Source: Candidatus Bipolaricaulota bacterium
GTDB taxonomy: Bacteria > Bipolaricaulota > Bipolaricaulia > Bipolaricaulales > Bipolaricaulaceae
Length of the DNA: 64,000 nucleotides
Assembly (NCBI GenBank): GCA_022838705.1
Contig: JALHJZ010000001.1
Span: 416,689-480,688 of the forward strand
Reading direction: 5' to 3'
The position numbers were made by a program, and so were the translations under genes. Below the pieces are notes generated by a model, which worked only from the letters and a program-made list of their open reading frames with translations, was not told where the DNA came from and did no database searches. This document shows, in pieces, positions 35,062 to 43,991 of the stretch. How positions within the stretch are numbered: position 1 is the first letter of the stretch; the number at the start of each line of letters is the position of its first letter.

Positions 35062-36047
35062 GCGATCCCCTTGTACAGCCAGCAGGCGACCTGATGGTGG
35101 GGGGCGATCTCCTCGAGCGGCGGCATCTCCCTCGTGCAGACCTCCATCACGTGCGGACAGCGTGGGTTGAACGGGCACCCCGGCGGAGCGTCCAGCGGAT
35201 CGGGCACGACCCCGGTGATCGGCTCCAGCCTCTTCTTCCTCGACGCGAGCGACGGGATGGAGTGGAGGAGCCCCTGGGTATAAGGGTGCTTGGGGTCGTG
35301 GTACAGGGGGCGGACCGGGGCTTGCTCGACGACCTTCCCCAGGTACATGACCACCACATCCTGGCACATCTCCGCCACCACCCCCAGGTTGTGGGTGATG
35401 AACATGATCGACATCCGGAACTTCTGCTGGATGTCGCGCATCAGATCGAGGACCTGGGCCTGGATCGTCACGTCGAGGGCGGTCGTCGGCTCGTCGGCGA
35501 TGAGGAGGGATGGGTTGCACGACAGGGCCATCGCGATCATCGCCCGCTGCCTCATCCCACCCGAAAGCTGATGGGGGTATTCGTCCACCCGTTGCTCGGG
35601 GAGCGGGATCCCTACCTGCCTCAACATCTCGATCGCCTTTGCCCGTGCCTCCTTCTTCCCCACTTTCTGATGGAGGCGGATCGCCTCTATGATCTGGTAG
35701 CCGATCGTGAACACGGGGTTCAGGGACGTCATCGGCTCCTGGAAGATCATCGCGATCTCCTTGCCCCGGATCGAGCGGTACTCCCGGCCCTTGGGGTTGA
35801 GCGCTGTCAGCTCAATGGGATGGCTGTTGCGGTGGAAGAAGATCTTCCCGCCCGCGATCTTCCCCGGTGGCATCGGGACGAGGCCCATGATGGACAGCGC
35901 GGTCACGCTCTTCCCGCACCCGGATTCCCCCACCACCCCGAGCGTCCTCTCCCGCTCGATCGCGAACGTCACGCCATCCACGGCCTTTACGACGCCGTCT
36001 TCCGTGTAGAAGTAGGTGTGGAGGTCGCGGAGTTCGATTAAGGGCAT
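35058..36047 (-). CDS. Peptide ABC transporter ATPase, OppD/DppD type (second set)
   Basis: A 329-residue OppD-type ATPase: Walker A GESGCGKSV, signature LSGGMRQRAMIAMAL, Walker B LIADEPTTALD, and the C-terminal TGVVPDPLDAPPGC with Cys cluster CPFNPRCPHVMEVC. The ATG at 36047 is 5 nt after the secG stop; its ribosome-binding site is weak. It is distinct in sequence from the OppD of the 17-kb operon, so this is not a recent duplication. It shares a transcript with secG, oppF and rdgB. Confidence 0.92.
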   Translation of the reverse strand: MPLIELRDLHTYFYTEDGVVKAVDGVTFAIERERTLGVVGESGCGKSVTALSIMGLVPMPPGKIAGGKIFFHRNSHPIELTALNPKGREYRSIRGKEIAMIFQEPMTSLNPVFTIGYQIIEAIRLHQKVGKKEARAKAIEMLRQVGIPLPEQRVDEYPHQLSGGMRQRAMIAMALSCNPSLLIADEPTTALDVTIQAQVLDLMRDIQQKFRMSIMFITHNLGVVAEMCQDVVVMYLGKVVEQAPVRPLYHDPKHPYTQGLLHSIPSLASRKKRLEPITGVVPDPLDAPPGCPFNPRCPHVMEVCTREMPPLEEIAPHHQVACWLYKGIA

Positions 36048-36051
36048 CGGG

Positions 36052-36282
36052 TTAGAGGATGGCGAGGAGGAGGCCGAGGGCGAGGAACGCCCCCCCGAGG
36101 ACGCCCGTGGCAAGCTTCTTAGGATCCTTCGTCACGTCGCGCCCGAACACGGTGCCGGCCATGCCGGACCCAAACGCCCCTCCCATTGAAGCGTGTTCCG
36201 ACATCTGGAGGAGGACGAGGCCGATCAGGGCGAGGGCATCGAGGAGGAACACGATCTGTAGCACGATCTTCAATGCTGCCAT
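36052..36282 (-). CDS. secG: Preprotein translocase subunit SecG
   Basis: A 76-residue SecG. Two hydrophobic helices (LKIVLQIVFLLDALALIGLVLL and LATGVLGGAFLALGLLLAIL) flank the conserved LQMSEHASMGGAFGSG loop and TVFGRDVTKDPKK. It is an accessory membrane subunit of the SecYEG channel. ATG 36282 is preferred; the open frame upstream to 36438 is non-hydrophobic and crosses the promoter. It heads the secG-oppD-oppF-rdgB operon and is divergent from pyrG. Confidence 0.92.
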   Translation of the reverse strand: MAALKIVLQIVFLLDALALIGLVLLQMSEHASMGGAFGSGMAGTVFGRDVTKDPKKLATGVLGGAFLALGLLLAIL

Positions 36283-36303
36283 CCCATCACGCTCCGGGTC
36301 GGC

Positions 36304-36331
36304 ATTATAGCGAGCGACTCCTGGGGCGCAA
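36304..36331 (-). promoter_or_regulatory. Promoter of secG-oppD-oppF-rdgB
   Basis: On the minus strand TTGCGC (36326-36331), 16 nt, TATAAT (36304-36309), followed by a short leader to the ATG at 36282. Confidence 0.75.
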
Positions 36332-36362
36332 CCGTTGTGCGGCGCCCCGTTGCCGGTGTGGC

Positions 36363-36368
36363 TACAAT
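36363..36368 (+). promoter_or_regulatory. -10 box for a near-leaderless pyrG transcript
   Basis: TACAAT, 8 nt before the GTG of pyrG; no Shine-Dalgarno is present and no clear -35 was found. Confidence 0.6.
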
Positions 36369-36376
36369 GGGGATCT

Positions 36377-37953
<1,577 letters not shown>

Positions 37954-37966
<13 letters not shown>

Positions 37967-38685
37967 GGCGCATCGGGGCCGCGGGCGGAAGGCAGGCGGA
38001 CCCGTCCTCCGCTGTCGGTGATCGGCGGTCTGGGCGCGGTCGGCCGTTCCGAGCCCTGCCCGTGGCGGTTGCGATCCTGTTCTCGGTGCCCGCGTCCGCT
38101 CAGTCGGTGCAGGCGGAGGCCCCCTGGTTGACCGTGTACGACGAGGCCGGCCAGCTGAAATGGGAGGTGCGGATGGAGACGCTCGTCCGCGTCGGCGATG
38201 GCTGGGAGGGCCAACGTGTTCAGGTCCAGCTCTACCACGACGGGGTGCCCACCGTTGTCTTGCGCGCTCCCCGGATCCGGGCCGATCGGTACGGGCGGGA
38301 GTGGGTCCTCTCCACCGATGACCTGGCGGCGGAGCCGATCGTCGGGGAGGGGGAGGGGTTCTCGTTCACCTGTCGCGAGGCACGGTGGCAGGGGGGGCTC
38401 GTGCTCAGGGGCCTTACTGCCGAGGGGCGGGGGGTGGCCCTGTCGGCAGCGGAGGGGCGGTGGCAGTTCGGGGAGGCGGTCCACCTCGTGGACGCTGAGG
38501 TGACGTTCGCGGGATGGCGGCTTGCGTTCGAGACGGGACGGTACGAGCTTGGGGGGGATCAGCTCGTGGCGGATGACGTGACGGCGACCGGGCATGGGGT
38601 GATACTCGTGAGCACGGCGCTCATGGCCTGGCCCCGCGAGGGAAGGCTCGAGGTGAGGGAAGCGCATCTTGTCCGAGCTCCTTGA
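37954..38685 (+). CDS. Exported LptC/OstA-like protein, partner of LptB
   Basis: About 243 residues. Polar N-terminus to about 36, then a hydrophobic segment ending in VPASAQ (ALPVAVAILFSVPASAQ), then repeated strands with the OstA/LptC rhythm: VYDEAGQLKWEVRMETLV, LRAPRIRADRYGREWVLSTD, GVALSAAEGRWQFGE, DQLVADDVTATGHG. These build the beta-jellyroll that carries lipopolysaccharide or another lipid across the periplasm. Identification rests on this pattern and on the next gene being lptB. ATG 37954 overlaps pyrG; the true start could be further in, because the n-region is unusually long. Confidence 0.7.
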
Positions 38686-39385
38686 GGGACTCGACCTCGT
38701 CCGGTCGTTCGGTCGCCGCCGGGCGGTGGATGGGCTCACGGTGCTGTTCCGCGCCGGCGAGGTGACGGGCCTCCTTGGCCCCAATGGCGCGGGGAAGACG
38801 ACGACCCTCTACCTCCTGGTGGGGTTCCTCCGCCCCACATCCGGTACGGTGCGGCTGGACGACCGCGACATCACGCGCCTTCCGTTCTACCTCCGGGCGC
38901 GGGCCGGCATCCACTACCTCCCGCAGGAGCCGTCGGTGTTCCTCCGCTCCACGGTGCGGGGGAATCTGCGGTTGGCCCTGGAGGGGCTCCGGCTCCCCTG
39001 GAACGGGCAGGTGGAGGCAGTGGTGGGGGAGTTGGGCCTGACCGGCCTCCTCAGCCGCCCGGTGGGGGAGCTGTCCGCGGGGGAACGGAGGAAGGTTGAG
39101 GTAGCACGGGCCCTCGTCGCCCGGCCGACGTTCCTCCTCCTCGATGAGCCGTTCTCGGGCGTGGATCCCCTCACCGTAGCCGAACTGGCGGCCCTGCTGC
39201 GCCGGCTCGCCGGATCGGGGATCGGGATCGCGATCTGCGACCACAACGTGCGCGACACCCTCCGCACCACGGATCGGACGTACCTCATCCACCACGGCGA
39301 GCTCCTCTGCGCCGGGACGCCCAGCGAGGTCCTCGCCAACCCCGCCGCCCGCCTCGCCTACCTTGGGGAGGATTTTTCTCTCTAG
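38669..39385 (+). CDS. lptB: Lipopolysaccharide-export ABC ATPase LptB
   Basis: A 238-residue ABC ATPase. Walker A GPNGAGKTTT, Q-loop PQEPSVFLRSTV, signature LSAGERRKVEVARAL, Walker B FLLLDEPFSGVDPLTV, and the H-loop ICDHNVRDTL match the LptB subfamily, including the diagnostic DHNVR. It would power lipid export with LptF/G and the LptC-like protein upstream; the membrane subunits are not in the window. TTG start, coding overlap of 17 nt with the previous gene. The C-terminal LAYLGEDFSL is the usual LptB tail. Confidence 0.93.
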   Translation: MSELLEGLDLVRSFGRRRAVDGLTVLFRAGEVTGLLGPNGAGKTTTLYLLVGFLRPTSGTVRLDDRDITRLPFYLRARAGIHYLPQEPSVFLRSTVRGNLRLALEGLRLPWNGQVEAVVGELGLTGLLSRPVGELSAGERRKVEVARALVARPTFLLLDEPFSGVDPLTVAELAALLRRLAGSGIGIAICDHNVRDTLRTTDRTYLIHHGELLCAGTPSEVLANPAARLAYLGEDFSL

Positions 39386-39840
39386 GGGGAGATGCCCTCG
39401 AGGGCGAGGAGGCGTACCTTCCAGTCCGTCCCCGCGCTGAACCCGCCCACGCCTCCCCCGGCGAGGAGGACGCGGTGGCAGGGGATGAGGATCGGGATCG
39501 GGTTCGCCCCCACCGCCTGCCCCACTGCCCGCGCCGCGCGGGGCCGTCCCACCCGGGCCGCGAGCTCCCGATAGGTGATCGTCGCGCCGTACGGGATCTT
39601 CCCAAGTTCGTTCCACACCGCCTGCTGAAACGGGGTCCCGCCGGCGCGGGTGGGGACCCCGAACTCCTGCCGCTCGCCGCGGAGGTACTCTGAAAGTTCG
39701 CGGGCGAGCCGCTCCGCGATCGGCGTCCGCGGCCCCAGCTCCCCACCCGGGGAGCCGGGGAACCGAAGCTCGACCACGTTCGCCCCCTCCACGCGGGCGG
39801 AGAACTCTCCCCAGGGAGTGGCGATCAGGGCCCAGGCCAT
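39382..39840 (-). CDS. ogt: Methylated-DNA-protein-cysteine methyltransferase
   Basis: A 152-residue O6-alkylguanine-DNA alkyltransferase, which transfers the methyl group to its own Cys121 in the IPCHRV motif. A preceding helix-turn-helix GTPFQQAVWNELGKIPYGAT and the arginine finger in RPRAARAVGQAVGANP are canonical; the N-terminal ribonuclease-like domain is short. The ATG at 39840 is 6 nt after a TACCCT box with no Shine-Dalgarno, so it looks leaderless. The frame open upstream to 39909 lacks conservation. The 3' end overlaps the convergent lptB stop by 4 nt. Confidence 0.95.
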   Translation of the reverse strand: MAWALIATPWGEFSARVEGANVVELRFPGSPGGELGPRTPIAERLARELSEYLRGERQEFGVPTRAGGTPFQQAVWNELGKIPYGATITYRELAARVGRPRAARAVGQAVGANPIPILIPCHRVLLAGGGVGGFSAGTDWKVRLLALEGISP

Positions 39841-39846
39841 GGAGGG

Positions 39847-39852
39847 AGGGTA
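39847..39852 (-). promoter_or_regulatory. -10 box for a leaderless ogt transcript
   Basis: TACCCT on the minus strand, 6 nt before the ogt ATG at 39840. Confidence 0.5.
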
Positions 39853-39881
39853 ACGATCCGGGCGGGCGGGGGCAACCGGAA

Positions 39882-39910
39882 TTGGCCCCCCTAGCCCGTG
39901 TCCGTACAAT
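39882..39910 (+). promoter_or_regulatory. Promoter for a leaderless transcript of the gene at 39918
   Basis: TTGGCC (39882-39887), 17 nt, TACAAT (39905-39910); the ATG follows after 7 nt. Confidence 0.65.
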
Positions 39911-39917
39911 GCCCGCG

Positions 39918-41240
39918 ATGCGGGTTCTTGCGCTGGGGTGGGAGATCGACGGGCCGGGGGTGACGCGGGCGGAGTTCGCCTCCGCGGACTCGTTGGCGAG
40001 CTACGACGCCGTCCTCGTGGATCCCGAGCCCCTCCCCTCCCTGTGGGGATCCCACGCCACCCTCGAGCCGGATGGGGTGTGGCGCCTCCATCCCGGGCGG
40101 GACCTCGGGCTGGCGCGGGCCCTTGATCACCTCATGTCCGCCCGGCGTGCGGAGGTGGAGGACCTCCTCCTCCGGGGGGGAGGGGTGGTCGTGGTCCGGG
40201 TCCGGCCCCCGGGGGAGGGGGTGGAGATCGCGGGGTCCCCCCCACGCCGCCTCGACCGGTACGCGTTCCTCCCCCGGGCGTCCCTCGTCTCCGGCCCCCA
40301 CCACCTCGGCCTCCCTCACGGGCTGCGGTTCATCCCCCGGCGGGGACGGGACCTCACCCTGGCCGCCGAGCCCCATCCCGCGACCCCGTACCTGCGGGCG
40401 CTCGGGCCGCTCGGGTACGAGGCGGTGCTCGTGGCGACCCTGGGCGCCCCTCTCGCCGCGTTCGGGCGGGTGCTGGCCACGAACCGGGTCGGTGACGTCG
40501 TGGCGTGGGACCTCGCGGTGGGGACGGGGCGGATCCTCTTCCTCCCCTCGTTCCCTAGTGCGTCCCCGGCCGAGATGGGCGACCGCCTCCTCCCCCTCCT
40601 CGGTGCCCTCCTCAGGGAGCCCTTGCCGGTGGAGGTTCCGGACTGGATCTCTGGCTACAGCCTCCCCGGCGAGGAGGACCTCCGTCGCGACGAGGAGGCC
40701 CTCGCCCGGGAGCGGGAGGGGCTCCGCCGGAGGGAGGAGGAGCTGGGGGAGAGGCGGTTCGGCTATGACCTCCTCCGCGCCCTCCTCGCCCCCCGCGGGT
40801 CCCAGGGGCTCGCCCAGGCCGTCCAGGCAGCCCTCGACCGGCTCGGGTTCACCACCTCCCCCCTCGGCGCGGCCCCGGCCACAGTCCTCGCCTCCTCCTC
40901 CGACGGGGATCTCCTCGTGCGGGTGGCCCTGTCCTTGTTCGGCCCAGTGGGCCCGGAGGAACACCGGGCCCTCCTCCTCGACCTCGACCGGTGGCGGAGC
41001 GAGGGGAACGGGGATGGGCGTGGGATGCTCGTCTGCCTCGCTGAGCCGCGCCTCGATCCCCGGCGGCGGGGCCCACAGTGGGCGGAGGCCGTGGGGCGCG
41101 GATGCCGGGACCACGGGCTCGTCCTCACCTCGGCCTACGACCTGTTCCGGGCGGTGCGGCATGTTCTGGCCGGGGGAGACCCGGACGAGGTGCGGAGGGG
41201 CCTCCTCGCGGCGGAGGGGGAGTGGCGGTGGAAGAGCTGA
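39918..41240 (+). CDS. Cytoplasmic protein of unknown function, upstream of mraY
   Basis: A 440-residue soluble protein that I cannot assign. The N-terminal part (about 1-240) has an alpha/beta look, with the strand GGGVVVVRVRPPG and VLATNRVGDVVAWDLAVGTGRILFLPSF, reminiscent of ThuA or glutamine-amidotransferase-like folds. Residues about 255-285 form a charged coiled coil (RDEEALAREREGLRRREEEL). The C-terminal 140 residues contain LVRVALSLFGPVG and GMLVCLAEPRLDPRRRGPQW, which could be a small nuclease-like alpha/beta domain. It is probably leaderless and overlaps mraY by 13 nt, so the two are co-expressed. No catalytic motif is certain. Confidence 0.72.
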   Translation: MRVLALGWEIDGPGVTRAEFASADSLASYDAVLVDPEPLPSLWGSHATLEPDGVWRLHPGRDLGLARALDHLMSARRAEVEDLLLRGGGVVVVRVRPPGEGVEIAGSPPRRLDRYAFLPRASLVSGPHHLGLPHGLRFIPRRGRDLTLAAEPHPATPYLRALGPLGYEAVLVATLGAPLAAFGRVLATNRVGDVVAWDLAVGTGRILFLPSFPSASPAEMGDRLLPLLGALLREPLPVEVPDWISGYSLPGEEDLRRDEEALAREREGLRRREEELGERRFGYDLLRALLAPRGSQGLAQAVQAALDRLGFTTSPLGAAPATVLASSSDGDLLVRVALSLFGPVGPEEHRALLLDLDRWRSEGNGDGRGMLVCLAEPRLDPRRRGPQWAEAVGRGCRDHGLVLTSAYDLFRAVRHVLAGGDPDEVRRGLLAAEGEWRWKS

Positions 41241-42229
41241 CGCTGGGGCTGATCCTCGCCCTGGCGATACTTCCCGTCGCGGGATGGGCGAGCCCGCGAT
41301 TCGCCCGGTATATCCGCGCCGGACAGAGGATCCGCCCCGAGGGGCCGGCGGACCATCGGGGCAAGGCCGGCACCCCAACGATGGGGGGGATCGTCCCGCT
41401 CGCCCTCATCCTCGCCGGAACGGGGATCCTGTGGGCCTTCGGCCCCGGACCATCCGCGGGAGGGACGTTCGTGCTCCTGTCCACGGTCATGGGGGGGGTG
41501 GTCGGGCTCCTCGACGACCTCCGGTCCCAGCGCCGGGGGACCTCGGTCGGGTTCTTCCCCCACCAGACGCTCCTCACCCAGGCGCTCGGTGCGGGGCTTC
41601 TTTGCCTCCTCGTGCCGACCCTCGGGGAGCTAGGGCTGGTGGTCCCCTTCTCCGCCGTGAGCCTCCCCGTATCGTCCCTCCCCGTGGGGGCCTGGATCCC
41701 CCTCGTCGTCGTCGGGTTCATGGGCACGGTCAACGCTGTCAACCTCGCCGACGGACTCGATGGCCTCGCCACCGGGGCGTGGCTCCTTGCCGTGGTCGGA
41801 CTCCTCCTCGGCGGAGGGGGGACCGAGCTTTGGGGGATCGCCCTCGCTGCCCTCGGGGCGGGGGCGGGCTTCCTGTGGGCGAACGCCTACCCGGCGCGCG
41901 TGTTCCTGGGGAACGTGGGCTCGATGGGCCTCGGGGGGTTCCTGTTTGGGATCGCCTTCGCCTCGGGCCGCGTGTTCCTCCTCCCGCTCACCGGTGGCCT
42001 GTTTGTGGTAATGGCCCTGTCCGTGATCCTCCAGGTAGCGAGCTACAAGCTGACCGGGGTGCGCCTGTTCAAGATGGCTCCGTTCCATCACCACCTCGAG
42101 GCGGGGGAGGTGGCGTGGCCCCACCGCATCCGGAGCCCGGGCTGGCCGGAGCCAAAGGTCGTCGTCCGGCTGTGGCTCCTTGAGGCAGCGTTCGCCCTGC
42201 TGGGCGTGCTCGCGGGCTCGTTCGCCTAG
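41228..42229 (+). CDS. mraY: MraY-family phospho-N-acetylmuramoyl-pentapeptide transferase
   Basis: About 333 residues with roughly ten membrane helices. MraY-type landmarks are KAGTPTMGGIVPL, GLLDDLRSQRRG, FMGTVNAVNLADGLDGLATG, GNVGSMGLGG and KMAPFHHHLEAGE. MraY attaches MurNAc-pentapeptide to undecaprenyl phosphate, making lipid I. The usual DDxxK motif reads DDLRS here, i.e. the Lys is Ser, which is unusual; the two Asp are kept. The gene is alone rather than within a division/cell-wall cluster. GTG 41228 is used (GGAGG 10 nt upstream); GTG 41222 is equally possible. Other family members (WecA/TagO) are less likely given HHHLE. Confidence 0.88.
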   Translation: MEELTLGLILALAILPVAGWASPRFARYIRAGQRIRPEGPADHRGKAGTPTMGGIVPLALILAGTGILWAFGPGPSAGGTFVLLSTVMGGVVGLLDDLRSQRRGTSVGFFPHQTLLTQALGAGLLCLLVPTLGELGLVVPFSAVSLPVSSLPVGAWIPLVVVGFMGTVNAVNLADGLDGLATGAWLLAVVGLLLGGGGTELWGIALAALGAGAGFLWANAYPARVFLGNVGSMGLGGFLFGIAFASGRVFLLPLTGGLFVVMALSVILQVASYKLTGVRLFKMAPFHHHLEAGEVAWPHRIRSPGWPEPKVVVRLWLLEAAFALLGVLAGSFA

Positions 42230-43059
42230 CGGCCGCGCGACCGTCCCACCCCCGGGTTGGCGTAGCAGTAGAGGCAGCCTCCGGGGCACCGCATCCCGTA
42301 CCCTCCGATGTCCACGCTCTCCGTGCACAGGCAGTGCGCCCTCTGGCCGCGATCCCGCCGCGATGGGGCCACCGCCCGCTGGGGATGGAGGGCGGTAAGG
42401 CGCATTCCGTCAATGCACGGCCCGCGGGCGATCCCGGCGTTCTCGAGGGAGAGGTCGGCGCACGCGCTGAGGGCGAGCCGGTAGCTCTGGGCGAGGTCGG
42501 TGAGGTAGGCTGCGATCCCGTGCTTCTCCTCCGGGGAGGGGTCGTACCAGGCCACGCCGCGGCGGAGGACTTTCCCGTACAGGGTGGCCGTGCTCACCCG
42601 GAGGTCGTGGACCCCAGCCCGGGCGCAGGCGCGGAACAGGGCCTCTGCCCAGGAGGCGTTGCTCTCGATCCGTGTCCCTTCCTGCCAGTGGACGATCGGA
42701 TCGAACCGCACCACCACCCGCTCCGGGCCCCTGCACAGCGCGACGAGCTCGGGGAGTTGGGCGATCGCCGCCTCTGCGCGGGGGACGCCTGGCTCGATCC
42801 AGGTCCCCCCGAGCCCGGTCACGGTGAAGTGGGCGACCACCTGGTCGTACCGCCCGAGGAGCCCCCGCAGCTTGCGGTCCGCAAGGAGGCGCGAGTAGTC
42901 CTTCGACCACAGCACCACCGTGTGGACCTCTTCCGGCCGCAGGGAGACGGTGCGACACCCGCCGTAGGGGAGGTGGACCGTCGCTTCCTCCGCCTGGAGG
43001 GCCGCTCTCAGCCAGGGTAGGTACCACCGCGGGAGGTCGGTGCGACGGGAGGCGGAGAT
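42226..43059 (-). CDS. DUF1848-family protein with C-terminal Cys motif, start uncertain
   Basis: About 277 residues beginning VISASRRTDLPRWY, the hallmark of the DUF1848 family. Downstream are TVVLWSKDYSRLL, HFTVTGLGG, VVVRFDPIVHW, and a C-terminal CLCTESVDIGGYGMRCPGGCLYCYANPG, whose CxxCxYC-like cysteines suggest an Fe-S cluster as in distant radical-SAM-like proteins. Function is unknown. The frame has no ATG, GTG or TTG between the end of tRNA-Leu and the domain; the coordinate given uses an ATC at 43059. The next canonical in-frame codon, GTG 43104, lies inside the tRNA T-arm. The 3' end overlaps mraY by 4 nt. Confidence 0.78.
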   Translation of the reverse strand: MSASRRTDLPRWYLPWLRAALQAEEATVHLPYGGCRTVSLRPEEVHTVVLWSKDYSRLLADRKLRGLLGRYDQVVAHFTVTGLGGTWIEPGVPRAEAAIAQLPELVALCRGPERVVVRFDPIVHWQEGTRIESNASWAEALFRACARAGVHDLRVSTATLYGKVLRRGVAWYDPSPEEKHGIAAYLTDLAQSYRLALSACADLSLENAGIARGPCIDGMRLTALHPQRAVAPSRRDRGQRAHCLCTESVDIGGYGMRCPGGCLYCYANPGVGRSRGR

Positions 43060-43079
43060 GACCCGCCGTGGAACGTCTG

Positions 43080-43167
43080 TGCCGGGGGTGGGACTTGAAC
43101 CCACACGAGGGTTGGATACCCCACTGGATCCTGAGTCCAGCGCGTCTGCCAATTCCGCCACCCCGGC
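43080..43167 (-). tRNA. tRNA-Leu (anticodon CAG)
   Basis: An 88-nt cloverleaf read on the minus strand. Acceptor GCCGGGG pairs with CCCCGGC plus discriminator A; the anticodon stem CTGGA/TCCAG encloses CTCAGGA (anticodon CAG); a long variable arm (GGGGTATCCAACCC-like) marks class II; the T-arm is GTGGG-TTCAAGT-CCCAC. The genomic sequence after the discriminator does not read CCA, so CCA would be added enzymatically. Confidence 0.95.
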
Positions 43168-43207
43168 TCGCCCCCATTCTATGGGGTGGGGAACGGGGGC
43201 ACAAGAT

Positions 43208-43236
43208 TTGACGCCGCTCCCCGCCATCCGTAGACT
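43208..43236 (+). promoter_or_regulatory. Promoter of the Crp-family regulator gene
   Basis: TTGACG (43208-43213), 17 nt, TAGACT (43231-43236). The GTG at 43246 and ATG at 43255 are 9 and 18 nt further, so the leader is absent or very short. Confidence 0.8.
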
Positions 43237-43245
43237 GTCCCCCGG

Positions 43246-43929
43246 GTGAGGGACATGGACGAGCTCAAGAACTTCCGCGTATTCGCCGACCTGAAGCCGG
43301 ATGACCTGAAGAAGCTGGGCGGGCTCGTGCGTACGATCGAGTACGGGGCAGAGGAGCTCCTGTTCATGGAGGGGGCCCCGGCGTTCGGGTTCTACCTCGT
43401 GTTCTCCGGCGCGGTCAAGCTGGTGAAGCGCAGTTCCAAGGGGAAATCCCAGATCCTGAAGATCGTCGGGCCGGGCGGGCTCGTCGGGGAGACAACCCTG
43501 TTCGACAAGGGCCTCCACAACGCGTACGCCAAGACCCTCATCCCCTCGAAGATCGGGTTCATCGAGCGCGGCGATTTTTTCTACTTTCTCGAGCACTACC
43601 CGAAGACCGTGTTCCGCTTCTTCGAGCACATCTCCCAGGAGCTGAAGGCCTTCCAGAACAAGCTCGCTGAGCGGTCGTATGCCTCCTCCAAGGAGCGGCT
43701 GTCCCGCCTCATCCTCGCCCTCGATCGGCTTCAGCTCGAGCTCTCGCGGGCCGAGCTCGCCGAGATGGCCGGCGTCTCGTCCAAGACCGCGATCCGCACG
43801 CTGGGGGAGCTCGAATCCCGCGGCATCGTGGCCATTGACAACCGGCGCATCTCCGTCCTCAAGGAGGACTACCTGAAGCGCCTCATCGAGCCGTTCACGG
43901 TCCCGAGCGACGAAGCCGTCATCATCTGA
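43246..43929 (+). CDS. Crp/Fnr-family transcription regulator
   Basis: A 227-residue regulator. The cyclic-nucleotide-binding-like beta-roll spans about 10-130 (LLFMEGAPAFGFYLVFSGAVKL, GPGGLVGETTLFD), the dimerisation helix about 115-150, and a helix-turn-helix about 170-205 (LSRAELAEMAGVSSKTAIRT). No N-terminal Cys cluster is seen, so an Fnr-type Fe-S oxygen sensor is unlikely; the residues that bind cAMP in Crp are not all recognisable, so the ligand is open. It precedes the two-component pair at 43992-46293 by about 60 nt in the same direction and may share its transcript. Confidence 0.9.
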   Translation: MRDMDELKNFRVFADLKPDDLKKLGGLVRTIEYGAEELLFMEGAPAFGFYLVFSGAVKLVKRSSKGKSQILKIVGPGGLVGETTLFDKGLHNAYAKTLIPSKIGFIERGDFFYFLEHYPKTVFRFFEHISQELKAFQNKLAERSYASSKERLSRLILALDRLQLELSRAELAEMAGVSSKTAIRTLGELESRGIVAIDNRRISVLKEDYLKRLIEPFTVPSDEAVII

Positions 43930-43991
43930 TCCCGGGCCACGGGGTGACCCGTGTCCTTGGCCGGGGGGCCCCGAACGCGGATAGTCGAGCG

